A stretch of DNA of 64,000 bases from Leucobacter sp. Ag1 (GCF_000980875.1 NZ_LAYO01000104.1:1-64000); one strand, 5' to 3'; positions 35,992 through 45,003 are shown, counted from the stretch's first letter. Numbers and translations are program-made. Notes: generated by a model not told the origin, from the letters alone.

Positions 35992-36918
35992 CTAAGGGAT
36001 CGTGTACCCCGCCGCGGCGAGCAGTTCATACCACTCGGCCCGGGAGAGCCGGACGTCGATGCCCGCCGCGGCCTCGCGCAGCCGCTCGGGCCGGGTGGTG
36101 CCGACGATCGTCTGGATCTCGGCCGGGTGCCGCGCGATCCAGGCCGCAGCGACGCTGGACGGCGTGAGCCCGTGCACATCTGCGACCCGCTGGAGCGCCT
36201 GGCGCAGGGCCTTCGGCGCGTCGCGGTCGAACAGCGACCCGGCGAAGAAACCGCGGCGGAACGGCGACCAGGCCTGCAGCCGCACCCCGTTCAGCCGGGA
36301 CCAGTCGACGAGCCCGCCGTCGCGCATCTCCGACTGCGGGAGGCCCTCCATGTTCGCGGCGACGCCCTGCGCCACGAGCCCCGCGTGCCCCAGCCCGAAC
36401 TGCACCTGATCGGCGATGAGGGGCTGACGCACCGCGGACCGAAGCAGCTCGATCTGCGCGGGCGTATGGTTCGAGACGCCGAACGCGCGCACCTTTCCCG
36501 AGCGCTCGAGCTCCGCGAAGGCGCGCGCCACCTCCTCCGGCTCGACCAGAGCGTCGGGCCGGTGCAGCAGGAGCACGTCGAGCCGGTCGGTGCGCAACGC
36601 TTCCAGGGATCCCTCGACCTGCCGCACGATGTGCTCGGCCGAGAAGTCGAAGCCGCCGACGTCGCGCTGGATCCCGCACTTCGACTGGATCACGATCGCG
36701 TCGCGCTCGGACGGTGCGAGCCGGAGCGCCTCGCCGAATCGGCGCTCGCACGCATGCCACTCGGAGCCGTAGATGTCGGCATGGTCGAACACATCGACCC
36801 CGAGTTCACGGGCCGTGCCGAACAGTTCTCTGACCTGCGCGTCATCGAGCGGCTCCAGTCCCATCATGCCGAGGCCCAGCATCGACGCGTCCCGCGCTCC
36901 CAATCGTGTCCGTCGCAT
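35992..36918 (-). CDS. Aldo/keto reductase, YdhF-like
   Basis: 308-residue NADPH-dependent oxidoreductase with the AKR barrel: MRRTRLGARDASMLGLGMMG, FDHADIYGSEWHACERRFG (catalytic Asp/Tyr), IQSKCGIQ (catalytic Lys), DVLLLHRPD (catalytic His) and the C-terminal IVGTTRPERLREA coenzyme loop. The pattern resembles E. coli YdhF. The substrate is unknown. The ATG has a GGAAGGGCGG upstream. It is divergent from the PatB-type gene with 103 bases between. Confidence 0.9.
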   Translation of the reverse strand: MRRTRLGARDASMLGLGMMGLEPLDDAQVRELFGTARELGVDVFDHADIYGSEWHACERRFGEALRLAPSERDAIVIQSKCGIQRDVGGFDFSAEHIVRQVEGSLEALRTDRLDVLLLHRPDALVEPEEVARAFAELERSGKVRAFGVSNHTPAQIELLRSAVRQPLIADQVQFGLGHAGLVAQGVAANMEGLPQSEMRDGGLVDWSRLNGVRLQAWSPFRRGFFAGSLFDRDAPKALRQALQRVADVHGLTPSSVAAAWIARHPAEIQTIVGTTRPERLREAAAGIDVRLSRAEWYELLAAAGYTIP

Positions 36919-37021
36919 GTGTCCGCCCTTCCGCGCGGACTCCGCCGCGTCGCATTCCCAGTATGACGCCGCCTTACCCGTCGCCTTGGGAGCCCCGGGC
37001 TACGTGCGCGAGCATGAGGGC

Positions 37022-38302
37022 ATGTCATCCGACGGCGACCCCGACTGCCCCGGCCCGCGCGGCTCCGACCCCAGCGGCACCCCCTTCGCGCAGCTCGATC
37101 CCGCGTCGTTGCGCGCGCAGCGCAGCAGCCAGAAGTGGAGCCGCTACCCGGCGGATGTGCTGCCGCTCTTCGTCGCGGAGATGGACTACACCGTCGCCCC
37201 CGAGATCCGCTCGGCGCTCGCCGAACGGGTTGCAGCCTCGGACTTCGGGTACCTCGACGGACAGGCGCAGAGCCCGCTCGCCCCGGTGTTCGCCGACTTC
37301 GCGCGCGACCGCTGGGGCTGGGACGTCGACCCCGGACGCGTGCACCTCGCCACCGACGTGAGCGCCGGCGTCGTGGAGGTGCTCCGGCTCGTCCTCGCGG
37401 ATCGCGCGGGCGGCGGTACCGCGACGGGCACGCGCGGCCGGGTCGCCCTCGCGACCCCCGCCTACCCCTCCTTCTTCGAGATGCTCGAGGAGCTCGGGGT
37501 CGAGATCGTCGAGGTGCCTCTGGCGGTCTCCGACTCCGCCGACGGACCGACCGCGACGCTCGATCTCGCGGCCGTCGAAGCGTCGTTCGCCGGGGAAACC
37601 GGCGTCGACGCGTTCCTGCTCTGCAACCCGCACAACCCCCACGGCCTCGCGCACGCGGCCGAAACCCTGGCCGCGCTCGCCGCGCTCGCGGCGCGCCACG
37701 ACGTGTTCGTGCTCTCCGACGAGATCCACGCCCCGCTCGTGCACCGCGGCGTCGCGTTCACCCCGTTCGCCCCCGTCGCGGAGGCCGCCGGTGCCCGCTC
37801 GGTCACGGCGACCTCGGCGAGCAAGGGCTGGAACCTCGCGGGGACCAAGTGCTCGCTCGTGATCGCCGCGACCGCTGCCGATGCCGCACTCCTGGATGAG
37901 CTGCCGCCGGAGGTCGGATCCCGCGCGAGCATCCTCGGCGTGCACGCCAGCATCGCCGCGTTCCGCGACGCCCGAGCCTGGCTCGATCGCGCCGTCGAGA
38001 CCGTCGAGGCGAACGTCGCGCTGCTACGCGAGCTCGTCACCGACCGCCTACCCGGCGTGCGCGTCACGGTGCCCCGCGCGGGCTATCTCGCCTGGCTCGA
38101 CCTCCGCGACGCCGGCCTCGGCGAGGATCCCCACGCGCGGATCCTCGCGGAGGCCCGGGTCGCGCTGAGCAACGGCCACGCATTCGGCGCGGGCGGCGCC
38201 GGCCACGTGCGCATCAATCTCGCCTGCGCGCCGGACACCCTGCGCACGGCCATCGACCGCATCGCCGCACTGCCGCCCGTTCGCGAAGGAGCCACGGAAT
38301 GA
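37022..38302 (+). CDS. PatB/MalY-type PLP C-S lyase
   Basis: 426-residue fold-type I PLP enzyme of the MalY/PatB group, which splits cystathionine or cysteine conjugates. It shows SQKWSRYPADVLPLFVAEMD, LCNPHNPHGLAH, VLSDEIHAPLVH and the PLP lysine in TSASKGWNLAGTK. About 25 N-terminal residues are polar and not conserved, so an internal start is possible. It overlaps the metY-like gene by four bases. The pair likely joins sulfur transfer from cysteine with homocysteine formation. Confidence 0.88.
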   Translation: MSSDGDPDCPGPRGSDPSGTPFAQLDPASLRAQRSSQKWSRYPADVLPLFVAEMDYTVAPEIRSALAERVAASDFGYLDGQAQSPLAPVFADFARDRWGWDVDPGRVHLATDVSAGVVEVLRLVLADRAGGGTATGTRGRVALATPAYPSFFEMLEELGVEIVEVPLAVSDSADGPTATLDLAAVEASFAGETGVDAFLLCNPHNPHGLAHAAETLAALAALAARHDVFVLSDEIHAPLVHRGVAFTPFAPVAEAAGARSVTATSASKGWNLAGTKCSLVIAATAADAALLDELPPEVGSRASILGVHASIAAFRDARAWLDRAVETVEANVALLRELVTDRLPGVRVTVPRAGYLAWLDLRDAGLGEDPHARILAEARVALSNGHAFGAGGAGHVRINLACAPDTLRTAIDRIAALPPVREGATE

Positions 38303-39708
38303 CCGCCACCGCACAGCCGATCTACGACTGGGACGGCTTCGACTTCGATACGCGCCAGGTGCACGCCGGCGAGTACCCCGACAAGAACCACGGCCTCCGG
38401 GTCCCGCCGATCGCGCTCTCCGCCGGATACCTCTTCGAGGACTTCGACGACCAGGTGAGCCGCTTCGACGGCAGCATCCACTGGCGCGCCGAGGACGACG
38501 GACCCCGCGGCGAGGGCGAGGCCTTCTCGCCCAGCGAGCACGCACCCATCTACTCCCGCCAGGGCAATCCCTCGAACTGGGTCGCCGAGGAGCGCCTCGC
38601 CTCGCTCGAGGGCGGCACCGTCTCGGTCGCTGTGTCGAGCGGGCAGGCCGCGATCTCCTCCGCGCTGTTCGCGCTCGCCCAGCAGGGCGATCACATCGTC
38701 TCGACGGCGTCCGTCTACGGCGGCACCCGGATCCTGTTCGGCCGCAGCTTCAAGCGCTTCGGCATCGAGTTCGACTACGTCTGGGACGCCGAGGACGACG
38801 CCGAGTGGGAGCGGGCGATCCGCCCGAACACCAAGGCGATCTACACCGAGACCGTGCCGAACCCCTGCAACGACATCACCGACCTGCGCCGTATCGCCGC
38901 GGTCGCGGCGCGCTACAACCTGCCGCTCGTGGTCGACAACACGGTCGGCACCCCGGCGCTCATCCGCCCGTTCGAGCACGGCGCCAACATCGTCGTGCAC
39001 TCGGCGACGAAGTTCCTCACCGGGCACGGAGCGGCGGTCGGCGGCGCGATCGTCGACGGCGGCAACTTCGACTGGGAGGCCGCCGAGCGGGCCGGACGAT
39101 CCTTCCCGCTCATCACGCGGTCGTCGCGCCCGGGGGTCGCCTCGATGCTCGACCGTTTCGGCGCCGGCGCCTACGCCCGCGCCGCGCGCGAGTCCGTCGT
39201 CAACGACATCGGCCCGACCCTGTCGCCGCTGCACGGCTTCCTCATGCACCAGGGCATGGAGACGCTCTCGCTGCGCATGGAGCGCCACGTCGCCTCGTCG
39301 ATCCGGATCGCAGCCTGGCTCGAGCGGCAGCCCGAGGTGCTCTCGGTCGACTACGCCGGCCTGCCGTCGTCGGGCTTCCACGCGCTCGCGGCGCGCGACT
39401 ACGGGCTCGACGCCAACGGCTACGGTCGCACGGGATCGGTGTTCGGCGTCACGGTGCGCGGCGGGATCGACGGCGCGCGGGCGTTCGTGAACGGGCTGCG
39501 CCTGTTCTCGCGCATGACCGGGATCGGCGACACCCGCTCGATGGTGCTACACCCGCACACCTCCACGCACTCGACCTTCGCGCCCGAGATCAACGAGCGC
39601 CTCGGCATCACGCCGGGCCTGCTGCGCCTCTCGGTCGGGATCGAGTCGGCGGACGACCTGATCCGGGACCTGCGCGGTGCGCTCGATCGGGTGGCGGCCG
39701 CCGTCTGA
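38299..39708 (+). CDS. metY: O-acetylhomoserine sulfhydrylase/cystathionine-synthase family enzyme
   Basis: 469-residue Cys/Met-metabolism PLP enzyme. It has TRQVHAGEYPDKNHGLRVPP, YSRQGNPSNWVAEERLASLE, SSGQAAISSALFAL, LVVDNTVGTPALIRPFEHGA and the PLP lysine in VVHSATKFLTGHG. The length and the N-terminal block favour O-acetylhomoserine sulfhydrylase (MetY) over cystathionine gamma-synthase, but the reaction cannot be fixed by sequence. An AAGGAG lies upstream of the ATG, which overlaps the PatB stop. It is convergent with panB 13 bases away. Confidence 0.85.
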   Translation: MTATAQPIYDWDGFDFDTRQVHAGEYPDKNHGLRVPPIALSAGYLFEDFDDQVSRFDGSIHWRAEDDGPRGEGEAFSPSEHAPIYSRQGNPSNWVAEERLASLEGGTVSVAVSSGQAAISSALFALAQQGDHIVSTASVYGGTRILFGRSFKRFGIEFDYVWDAEDDAEWERAIRPNTKAIYTETVPNPCNDITDLRRIAAVAARYNLPLVVDNTVGTPALIRPFEHGANIVVHSATKFLTGHGAAVGGAIVDGGNFDWEAAERAGRSFPLITRSSRPGVASMLDRFGAGAYARAARESVVNDIGPTLSPLHGFLMHQGMETLSLRMERHVASSIRIAAWLERQPEVLSVDYAGLPSSGFHALAARDYGLDANGYGRTGSVFGVTVRGGIDGARAFVNGLRLFSRMTGIGDTRSMVLHPHTSTHSTFAPEINERLGITPGLLRLSVGIESADDLIRDLRGALDRVAAAV

Positions 39709-39721
39709 GCGGACGACACCG

Positions 39722-40576
39722 CTAGTCCGTGAGCGCCGCCAGCGTTGCGCGGGCGGCCTCGACGGCCTCGTCGCTCGCGGCGTACTGGTGCTCGGTCCCG
39801 GGGAACTCCCCCGCGCGCACCTCCGCGGCGTAGGCGGAGAGCGCGGCGGTCATGTCGTCGCCGACGGTGCCGAAGCGCTTCACGAACTTGGCCGTGCGCC
39901 CCTCGGTGATGCCGAGCAGGTCGTGCAGCACGAGCACCTGACCGTCGACGCGACCCGCGCCGATCCCGATGATCGGGATCCGCAGCGCGGAACGCAGCAG
40001 CTCGGTGATCTCGGCCGGAACCGCCTCGATCACCAGGCAGAACGCGCCCGCGGCCTGCACGCCGAGCGCCTCCGCGACGAGCCGCTCGGCGCTCGCGGTG
40101 GTGCGCCCCTGCGCACGGAGCCCGCCGAGCGCGACCGCGGTCTGCGGAGTGAGGCCGATGTGCCCCACGACGGGGATCCCCGCCGCGACGATCGCGCGGA
40201 TCCGACTGAGCCTCGCCTCGGATCCGCCCTCGAGCTTGACCGAGTCGGCGCCCGCCTCCTTCGCGAAGCGGATCGCGGTCTCGACGGCCTGCGCGTCCGA
40301 CACCTCGGTCGATCCGAACGGGACGTCGCACACGATGAAGGCGCGCTCGGTGCCGCGGCGCACGGCCTTCGCGAGCACGAGCATCTCGTCGGTGGTGACC
40401 GAGACGGTGGAGTCGTGTCCGAGCACGACCTGCGCGCCCGAGTCGCCCACCAGCACCATGTCGACGCCGGCGCGCTCGGCGGCACGGGCGCCCGGGAAGT
40501 CGTAGGCCGTGACCATGACGATGGGCTCGCCCGCAGCCTTCTTGGCCTCGAGCTCGGGAATGGTGATGCGGGTCAT
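39722..40576 (-). CDS. panB: 3-methyl-2-oxobutanoate hydroxymethyltransferase
   Basis: Makes ketopantoate from 2-oxoisovalerate and methylene-tetrahydrofolate for pantothenate and CoA. The 284 residues show VMVTAYDFPGARAAERAGVD, VLVGDSGAQVVLGHDSTVSV, VVGHIGLTPQTAVALGG, VIEAVPAEI and IIGIGAGRVDGQVLVLHD. It is the last gene of the six-gene minus-strand operon; its ATG overlaps the panC stop by four bases. Confidence 0.96.
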   Translation of the reverse strand: MTRITIPELEAKKAAGEPIVMVTAYDFPGARAAERAGVDMVLVGDSGAQVVLGHDSTVSVTTDEMLVLAKAVRRGTERAFIVCDVPFGSTEVSDAQAVETAIRFAKEAGADSVKLEGGSEARLSRIRAIVAAGIPVVGHIGLTPQTAVALGGLRAQGRTTASAERLVAEALGVQAAGAFCLVIEAVPAEITELLRSALRIPIIGIGAGRVDGQVLVLHDLLGITEGRTAKFVKRFGTVGDDMTAALSAYAAEVRAGEFPGTEHQYAASDEAVEAARATLAALTD

Positions 40577-41451
40577 ACCGCCCCTCCTTCGGTTCCGGCG
40601 ACCGGCTCGATCACGGCGTTGTCGATGAGGCGCACCTCTCCGACACGGGCCGCGATCGCGCACAGCACGGGTGCGTCCATCGTACGTACGGGCTCGAGCG
40701 ATGCGGGATCCACGAACGCGAGGTACTCGGGTTCGATCCCGGCGTCGGCGAGGACCGCGGCCGCGACCCCGTGCACCGCCTCCGCGGAGGCCTCGCCGCC
40801 GCTCACCGCCGCGGCCGCAGCCGCGAGCGCGCGCGGGATCGCGAGCGCGCGCGTCCGGTCCTCGGCGCTCAGGCGGACGTTGCGGCTCGACCGGGCGAGT
40901 CCGTCGTCGTCTCGCGAGGTCGGGCAGGCGACGATCCGGGTCGGGATCCCGAGGTCGGCGACCATGCGCGTGACGACGAGCACCTGCTGGGCGTCCTTCT
41001 GCCCGAAGTAGGCCGCGTCGGCCCCGACCGCGAGCAGCAGCTTCGCGACGACGGTGGCAACGCCGTCGAAGTGCGCGCCGCCGCGGGCCGCGCCCTCGAG
41101 CGTCTCGGTGAGAGCGCCCGAGAGGTGCACGGTCGTGGCGAAGCCGCTCGGGTACACCTCGGAGGCTTCGGGGGCGAAGATCAGGTCGACGCCGGCGCCC
41201 GCGGCGAGCGCGGCGTCGGCGGCCTCCTGGCGCGGGTAGCCGGAGAGGTCGGCGGCCTCGGTGAACTGGGTCGGGTTCACGAAGATCGACAGCACCACGA
41301 CGTCGTTCTCGGCGCGCGCCGCGCGCACGAGCGACAGGTGTCCCTCGTGGAGCGCGCCCATGGTCGGCACGAAGCCGACCCGGCCGCGCCCGTCGGCCCG
41401 GGCCTCGTCCAGTTCGCGGCGCAGGTCCTGCACGGTGCGGACGATCTTCAT
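40573..41451 (-). CDS. panC: Pantoate-beta-alanine ligase
   Basis: Joins pantoate and beta-alanine with ATP to give pantothenate. The 292 residues carry FVPTMGALHEGHLSLVRAAR (HxGH-type nucleotide motif), VVLSIFVNPTQF, YFGQKDAQQVLVV and SSRNVRLSAEDR. The start overlaps the DUF2520 stop by four bases. Confidence 0.97.
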   Translation of the reverse strand: MKIVRTVQDLRRELDEARADGRGRVGFVPTMGALHEGHLSLVRAARAENDVVVLSIFVNPTQFTEAADLSGYPRQEAADAALAAGAGVDLIFAPEASEVYPSGFATTVHLSGALTETLEGAARGGAHFDGVATVVAKLLLAVGADAAYFGQKDAQQVLVVTRMVADLGIPTRIVACPTSRDDDGLARSSRNVRLSAEDRTRALAIPRALAAAAAAVSGGEASAEAVHGVAAAVLADAGIEPEYLAFVDPASLEPVRTMDAPVLCAIAARVGEVRLIDNAVIEPVAGTEGGAV

Positions 41452-42221
41452 CGGGAGCCTTTCTGCTGGGCGGCGAGCGCGCGCGTCGCCGTGACGAGCG
41501 CGTCGAAGAGGTCGAGGTCGGACGGTGCGCGCTCCGCGACTGCGGCGCGCTGCCGCGCGACCGTCTCGTCGTCTCCGCGCGCGACGGGACCGGTGAGCGC
41601 CGCTGCGGCGCCCTCGCGGGCCCAGTTCGCGAGTGCGGCCTCGGCGAGCGGTGCGAGCGCCTCGCGGGGCACGCCAGCGGTGGCGGCCAGCCGTTCGGCG
41701 AGGCCCTCGACCACGACGAGGAAGTTGGCGGCCACCGAGGCCGCCGCGTGATACGCCGGGCGATCCCGCTCGGCGATCCGGAAGACGCGCAGGCCGAGAC
41801 GCTCGGCGAGCGACTCCGCGGCGGCGCGGGCGTGCTCGTTCGTGCCGTCGATCGCCGCGAAGGCGCCGGCGAAGGCGGTGTCTTCGTCGCTCGTGTCTTC
41901 GCCGTTCGTGCCGGTGTCGCCCGCGGTCGGGCTTCCCGTGACCGTGAGCAGCGGGTGCAGGCTGAAGCCGTCCCGGGCTCCGAGCGCTCCGAGGCCGGTC
42001 GCGCCCGAGAGGTGCCCGAGCAGCGGTCCGGGCCGGATGGCCGCCGCCGCGTCGGCGATGGCGGCGTCGGGCACGGCGAGCAGCACGAGGTCGACGGGCG
42101 AGCCGTCGGGCCCGGTGCCGTCGGCGCCGCGACTCCCGATGGTGACGTCGAGGTCGTCGGCCGCGAGCGCGGCGGCCAGGGCCGCGCTCATGCGGCCCCG
42201 GCCCACGATCTGGATCCGCAC
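41448..42221 (-). CDS. DUF2520 Rossmann-fold protein, possible ketopantoate reductase
   Basis: 257-residue protein with an N-terminal dinucleotide fold (MRIQIVGRGRMSAALAAALA, VDLVLLAVPDAAI) and the DUF2520 C-terminal helical half (YHAAASVAANFLVVVEGLAE). An acidic Thr/Asp/Glu insertion lies near residues 95-115. This family regularly precedes panC in actinobacteria, and no panE is present here, so it may supply the NADPH-dependent ketopantoate reduction. That is inference from position and fold. GTG start. It lies ten bases after murB and overlaps panC. Confidence 0.8.
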   Translation of the reverse strand: MRIQIVGRGRMSAALAAALAADDLDVTIGSRGADGTGPDGSPVDLVLLAVPDAAIADAAAAIRPGPLLGHLSGATGLGALGARDGFSLHPLLTVTGSPTAGDTGTNGEDTSDEDTAFAGAFAAIDGTNEHARAAAESLAERLGLRVFRIAERDRPAYHAAASVAANFLVVVEGLAERLAATAGVPREALAPLAEAALANWAREGAAAALTGPVARGDDETVARQRAAVAERAPSDLDLFDALVTATRALAAQQKGSR

Positions 42222-42231
42222 GGCGCCCGGG

Positions 42232-43401
42232 TTACAGCTCGATGCCGATGAGGTTCGGCTCGGGCACCAGGATCACGCCGAACTCCGACTGCACGAGCTG
42301 GATCACGAAGCGCGCGAGCTGTGCGACGTCCTCGGCCGTGGCCGCTCCGCGGTTGGTGATCGCGAGGGTGTGCTTCTCGGAGATGGACGCGCCGGAGCCC
42401 GGGATCCGGAAGCCCTTGGGGATCCCGGCGTTCTCGATGAGCCAGGCCGCCGAGAGCTTGACCTGCGGGGGCTGCGGGGTCGGCGGCACGCGCAGCGGCA
42501 CGCCGGCCTCGAGCTCCTCGAAAGTGGTCACGGCGGGCGCCGGTTCGAGGCCCTTGACCGGGAACCGGGGCGCGTTCGTCGGCAGGCCGCGGGCGGACCG
42601 CTCGGTGATGATCGGGTTGGTGAAGAACGAGCCTGCGCTCCACGTGTCGTGGTCGGCAGCGTCGAGCACCATGCCCTTGGAGGCGCGGAGCCGCAGCACC
42701 GAACGGCGCAGTTCGCGGATCGACACCCGGTCGCCGACCGTGACGCCGAGCGCGTCGGCGAGCTGCCCGTAGGCGATGGGGGCGCTCAGCGGGTTGGCGG
42801 TGTCTTCGCTCTCGGTGAGCAGCAGGTCGATGGAGAGCACTACGCCCTCGCGGCCGGACTTGATCGAGGAGCTGCGGTAGTCGAGCTCGAGCTCCGCGGC
42901 GGGGATGCGCAGCACCTCACCGATCTCGCGATCGAGGAAGGTGATCGAGTGGAGCACGTCGGAGAGCTCCTGGCCGTAGGCGCCGATGTTCTGCACCGGG
43001 GCCGCACCGGCGAGCCCGGGGATCCCCGAGAGCGCTTCGATTCCGGCCCAGCCGTGCTCGACGCAGGTCTCGACGAGCTCGTCCCAGTTGTGTCCGGCCT
43101 GCACGCGCAGGCGCACCGTTCCGGGTTCGGCGTCGATGCGTTCGATCCCCGTGTTGCGCACGAGCACCGCCGTGCCCTCGAACCCTTCGTCGGCCATGAC
43201 CGTGTTCGAGCCGCCGCCGAGCAGCAGCCACGGGTCGTCGTACTCCCACAGCTGCAGCGCGGCACGCACCAGCTCGTCGGAGCTGCGCGCCTCGATGAGG
43301 TGTTCCGCCGGTCCCCCGACCCGCATGGTGGTCAGCTCGGAGAAGGGCGTGTCGGCCGCGAGGTCGGCGCCCGCGTGCCCGCCCGAGGAGGTCTCGGTCA
43401 C
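42232..43401 (-). CDS. murB: UDP-N-acetylenolpyruvoylglucosamine reductase
   Basis: FAD enzyme that makes UDP-N-acetylmuramate for peptidoglycan. The 389 residues begin with a 20-residue polar tail, then FSELTTMRVGGPAEHLIEA, LLGGGSNTVMADEGFEGTA, NIGAYGQELSDVL and the active-site block SAGSFFTNPII. The catalytic Glu near EKHTLAITNRG completes it. The length and extended C-terminus are normal for actinobacteria. The GTG overlaps the HadB-like stop by four bases. Confidence 0.96.
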   Translation of the reverse strand: MTETSSGGHAGADLAADTPFSELTTMRVGGPAEHLIEARSSDELVRAALQLWEYDDPWLLLGGGSNTVMADEGFEGTAVLVRNTGIERIDAEPGTVRLRVQAGHNWDELVETCVEHGWAGIEALSGIPGLAGAAPVQNIGAYGQELSDVLHSITFLDREIGEVLRIPAAELELDYRSSSIKSGREGVVLSIDLLLTESEDTANPLSAPIAYGQLADALGVTVGDRVSIRELRRSVLRLRASKGMVLDAADHDTWSAGSFFTNPIITERSARGLPTNAPRFPVKGLEPAPAVTTFEELEAGVPLRVPPTPQPPQVKLSAAWLIENAGIPKGFRIPGSGASISEKHTLAITNRGAATAEDVAQLARFVIQLVQSEFGVILVPEPNLIGIEL

Positions 43402-43829
43402 GCGAAGGCCACCAGCAGCTGCGCCTTGCCGAGCACCGTCTGCCCGTCGAAGACCACCTTGAGGTCGAAGCGCGCGGTGCGGGCTTCGGCGTCGAGGGGG
43501 CCGACGGTCGCGGTGACCGTGACCTCGGCGCCGGCTTCGGCATCCACCGGGATGGGGCGGGTGAAGCGCGACTGGTAGTCGACCACGCTGGCCGCGGCGC
43601 CGAGGAGCTCGATCGTGGGCGAAGCGGCCGCGCCCATGGTCAGCATGCCGTGCGCGAGCACGCCGGGCAGACCGACCGACTGCGCGACGTCGTCGCGGTA
43701 GTGGATCGGGTTGAAGTCGCCCGATGCGCCCGCGTAGCGGACGAGGCGGTCGCGGGTGAGCTCGAGCGTCGCCTCGCTGAACACGTCGCCGGTCGCGAGC
43801 GACTCGAAGGTCGGGGTCTGAGCGGTCAT
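43398..43829 (-). CDS. MaoC-like hydratase, HadB-type
   Basis: 143-residue hot-dog-fold protein with the hydratase motif RYAGASGDFNPIHYRDDVAQ (catalytic Asp and His) and LPGVLAHGMLTMGAAA. In mycobacteria HadB pairs with HadA/HadC as the 3-hydroxyacyl-ACP dehydratase of FAS-II. This pair has the same order and sits beside murB. The substrate in a non-mycolate organism is unknown. It overlaps both neighbours by four bases. Confidence 0.85.
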   Translation of the reverse strand: MTAQTPTFESLATGDVFSEATLELTRDRLVRYAGASGDFNPIHYRDDVAQSVGLPGVLAHGMLTMGAAASPTIELLGAAASVVDYQSRFTRPIPVDAEAGAEVTVTATVGPLDAEARTARFDLKVVFDGQTVLGKAQLLVAFA

Positions 43830-44272
43830 TCGTCTCCTCCTCGCACCACGAGCGTCGAGAGCGCGGTCACGACGTGCGCGCCGTCCGCATCGACGATCTC
43901 GCTCGACGCGGTGACCATCGAGTGGCCACCGAGCTGCTTGACCGATGCGACGGTGAGCGTCGCGGTGAGCTCGTCGCCCGCGACGATGGGCCGGGTGTAG
44001 CTGAAGCGCTGGTCGCCGTGCACGACGCGCGAGAAGTCGATCCCCGCCTCGGGGTCGGCGAGCAGCTGCTGCAGCGTGCTCTCCTGCACCACCACCGCGA
44101 AGGTCGGCGGAGCGACCACGTCGGCATAGCCCGCGGCGCGCGCGGCCTCGGGATCGTGATGGATCGAGGCCGAGCTGAGGATGGCACGAGCGAACTCGCG
44201 CACCTTCTCGCGTCCGACCTGGTAGGACTCGGTGGGCGGATACGTGCGCCCCTGAATGTCTGGGTTGACCAC
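43826..44272 (-). CDS. MaoC N-terminal-like dehydratase subunit, HadA/HadC-type
   Basis: 148-residue protein of the FAS1-like dehydratase (UPF0336) group: IQGRTYPPTESYQVGREKVR, VVAPPTFAVVVQE and RVVHGDQRFSYTRPIVAGDE. It lacks the Asp/His motif of its partner, as the HadA/HadC partner subunits do, so it probably forms a heterodimer with the HadB-like protein. The GTG start lies six bases after TAGACT. It is the first gene of the six-gene operon that ends at panB. Confidence 0.85.
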   Translation of the reverse strand: MVNPDIQGRTYPPTESYQVGREKVREFARAILSSASIHHDPEAARAAGYADVVAPPTFAVVVQESTLQQLLADPEAGIDFSRVVHGDQRFSYTRPIVAGDELTATLTVASVKQLGGHSMVTASSEIVDADGAHVVTALSTLVVRGGDE

Positions 44273-44278
44273 GACGCC

Positions 44279-44284
44279 AGTCTA
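44279..44284 (-). promoter_or_regulatory. -10 box (TAGACT) of the hadA-hadB-murB-panC-panB operon
   Basis: TAGACT, six bases (GGCGTC), then GTG at 44272 on the minus strand. This would be the main promoter for the whole six-gene run, since no internal gap exceeds ten bases. Confidence 0.5.
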
Positions 44285-44379
44285 GAAGATGCCGCTGCGC
44301 GAGCCCGGAACATGACGCCCGGGCCCGGCAACTGCGGCTGCGATCGCGTCTGCGACTGCGGCCGCAGCCACGGCAGCGA

Positions 44380-45003
44380 CTACTTCTTGCCGCCGAAGAG
44401 CCCGCCGAGCAGGTCGCCCAGGCCACCGCCGGCCGACTGCCCGCCACCTGATCCACCACCGAGCAGCCCGCCCAGCAGATCGCCCAGGCCACCGCCGGCC
44501 GACTGCCCGCCACCTGATCCACCACCGAGCAGCCCGCCCAGCAGATCGCCGATGCCACCGCCCGAGGTCGGAGCCGATTCCGAGCCCGACTGCTGCTTCG
44601 AGAACGCGCCCGAGAGGAACTGCATGACGATGGGGGCGAGCAGCGGGAGCAGCACGGGAATGAGCTTCGCGATGGTCGAATCGCCGCTGTTCGCGCCGAG
44701 CGCCTGGGCGACCTCGCCCTGCTTGTCGCCGAGGACGTGGTTGACGATCTTGCCGCCGTCCTCCTCGTCGATCGCGTTGAGGTCGATGGTGCCGGACGCG
44801 GGAGCGTGCTTGCCGAGCGCGGCTTCGAGCTTGCCCGCACCCTCAGCGTCCTGCGCGTTGACGGCCATGCCGCCGAGCAGGCCGGGCAGCGCCTGCTGTA
44901 CCGCCGCGCCCATGGTGCTCTCGTCGACGCCGAAACGCTGGGCGAGATCGCCCAGGGGAATCTGCTGCATGAGGTCGTCGAGGTTCACGGAGTTCTGTGC
45001 CAT
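44380..45003 (-). CDS. DUF937 protein with Gly-rich C-terminal tandem repeats
   Basis: 207-residue protein of the YidB/DUF937 type: NLDDLMQQIPLGDLAQRFGV, LPGLLGGMAVNAQDAEGAG, INHVLGDKQGEVAQ-like block (IVNHVLGDKQGEVAQAL) and a short hydrophobic LIPVLLPLLAPIVMQFL. The last 60 residues repeat a 22-residue unit (GGLGDLLGGLLGGGSGGGQ type) nearly three times. The family function is unknown. The ATG follows GAAGGAGCAACCCGA. A TACGCT about 75 bases upstream is a possible -10. The 223-base gap upstream holds nothing else clear. Confidence 0.85.
   Translation of the reverse strand: MAQNSVNLDDLMQQIPLGDLAQRFGVDESTMGAAVQQALPGLLGGMAVNAQDAEGAGKLEAALGKHAPASGTIDLNAIDEEDGGKIVNHVLGDKQGEVAQALGANSGDSTIAKLIPVLLPLLAPIVMQFLSGAFSKQQSGSESAPTSGGGIGDLLGGLLGGGSGGGQSAGGGLGDLLGGLLGGGSGGGQSAGGGLGDLLGGLFGGKK
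44398..44562 (-). repeat. 66-bp direct repeats inside the DUF937 gene
   Basis: Units begin at about 44416, 44482 and 44548 with a period of exactly 66 bases. The first two full copies differ at only a few bases, suggesting recent duplication or gene conversion. The period keeps the reading frame. Confidence 0.85.

Noticed and set aside
36919-37021. SAM or other riboswitch upstream of the sulfur amino acid genes
   Set aside because: The 103-base gap shows no aptamer-like helices and is too short.
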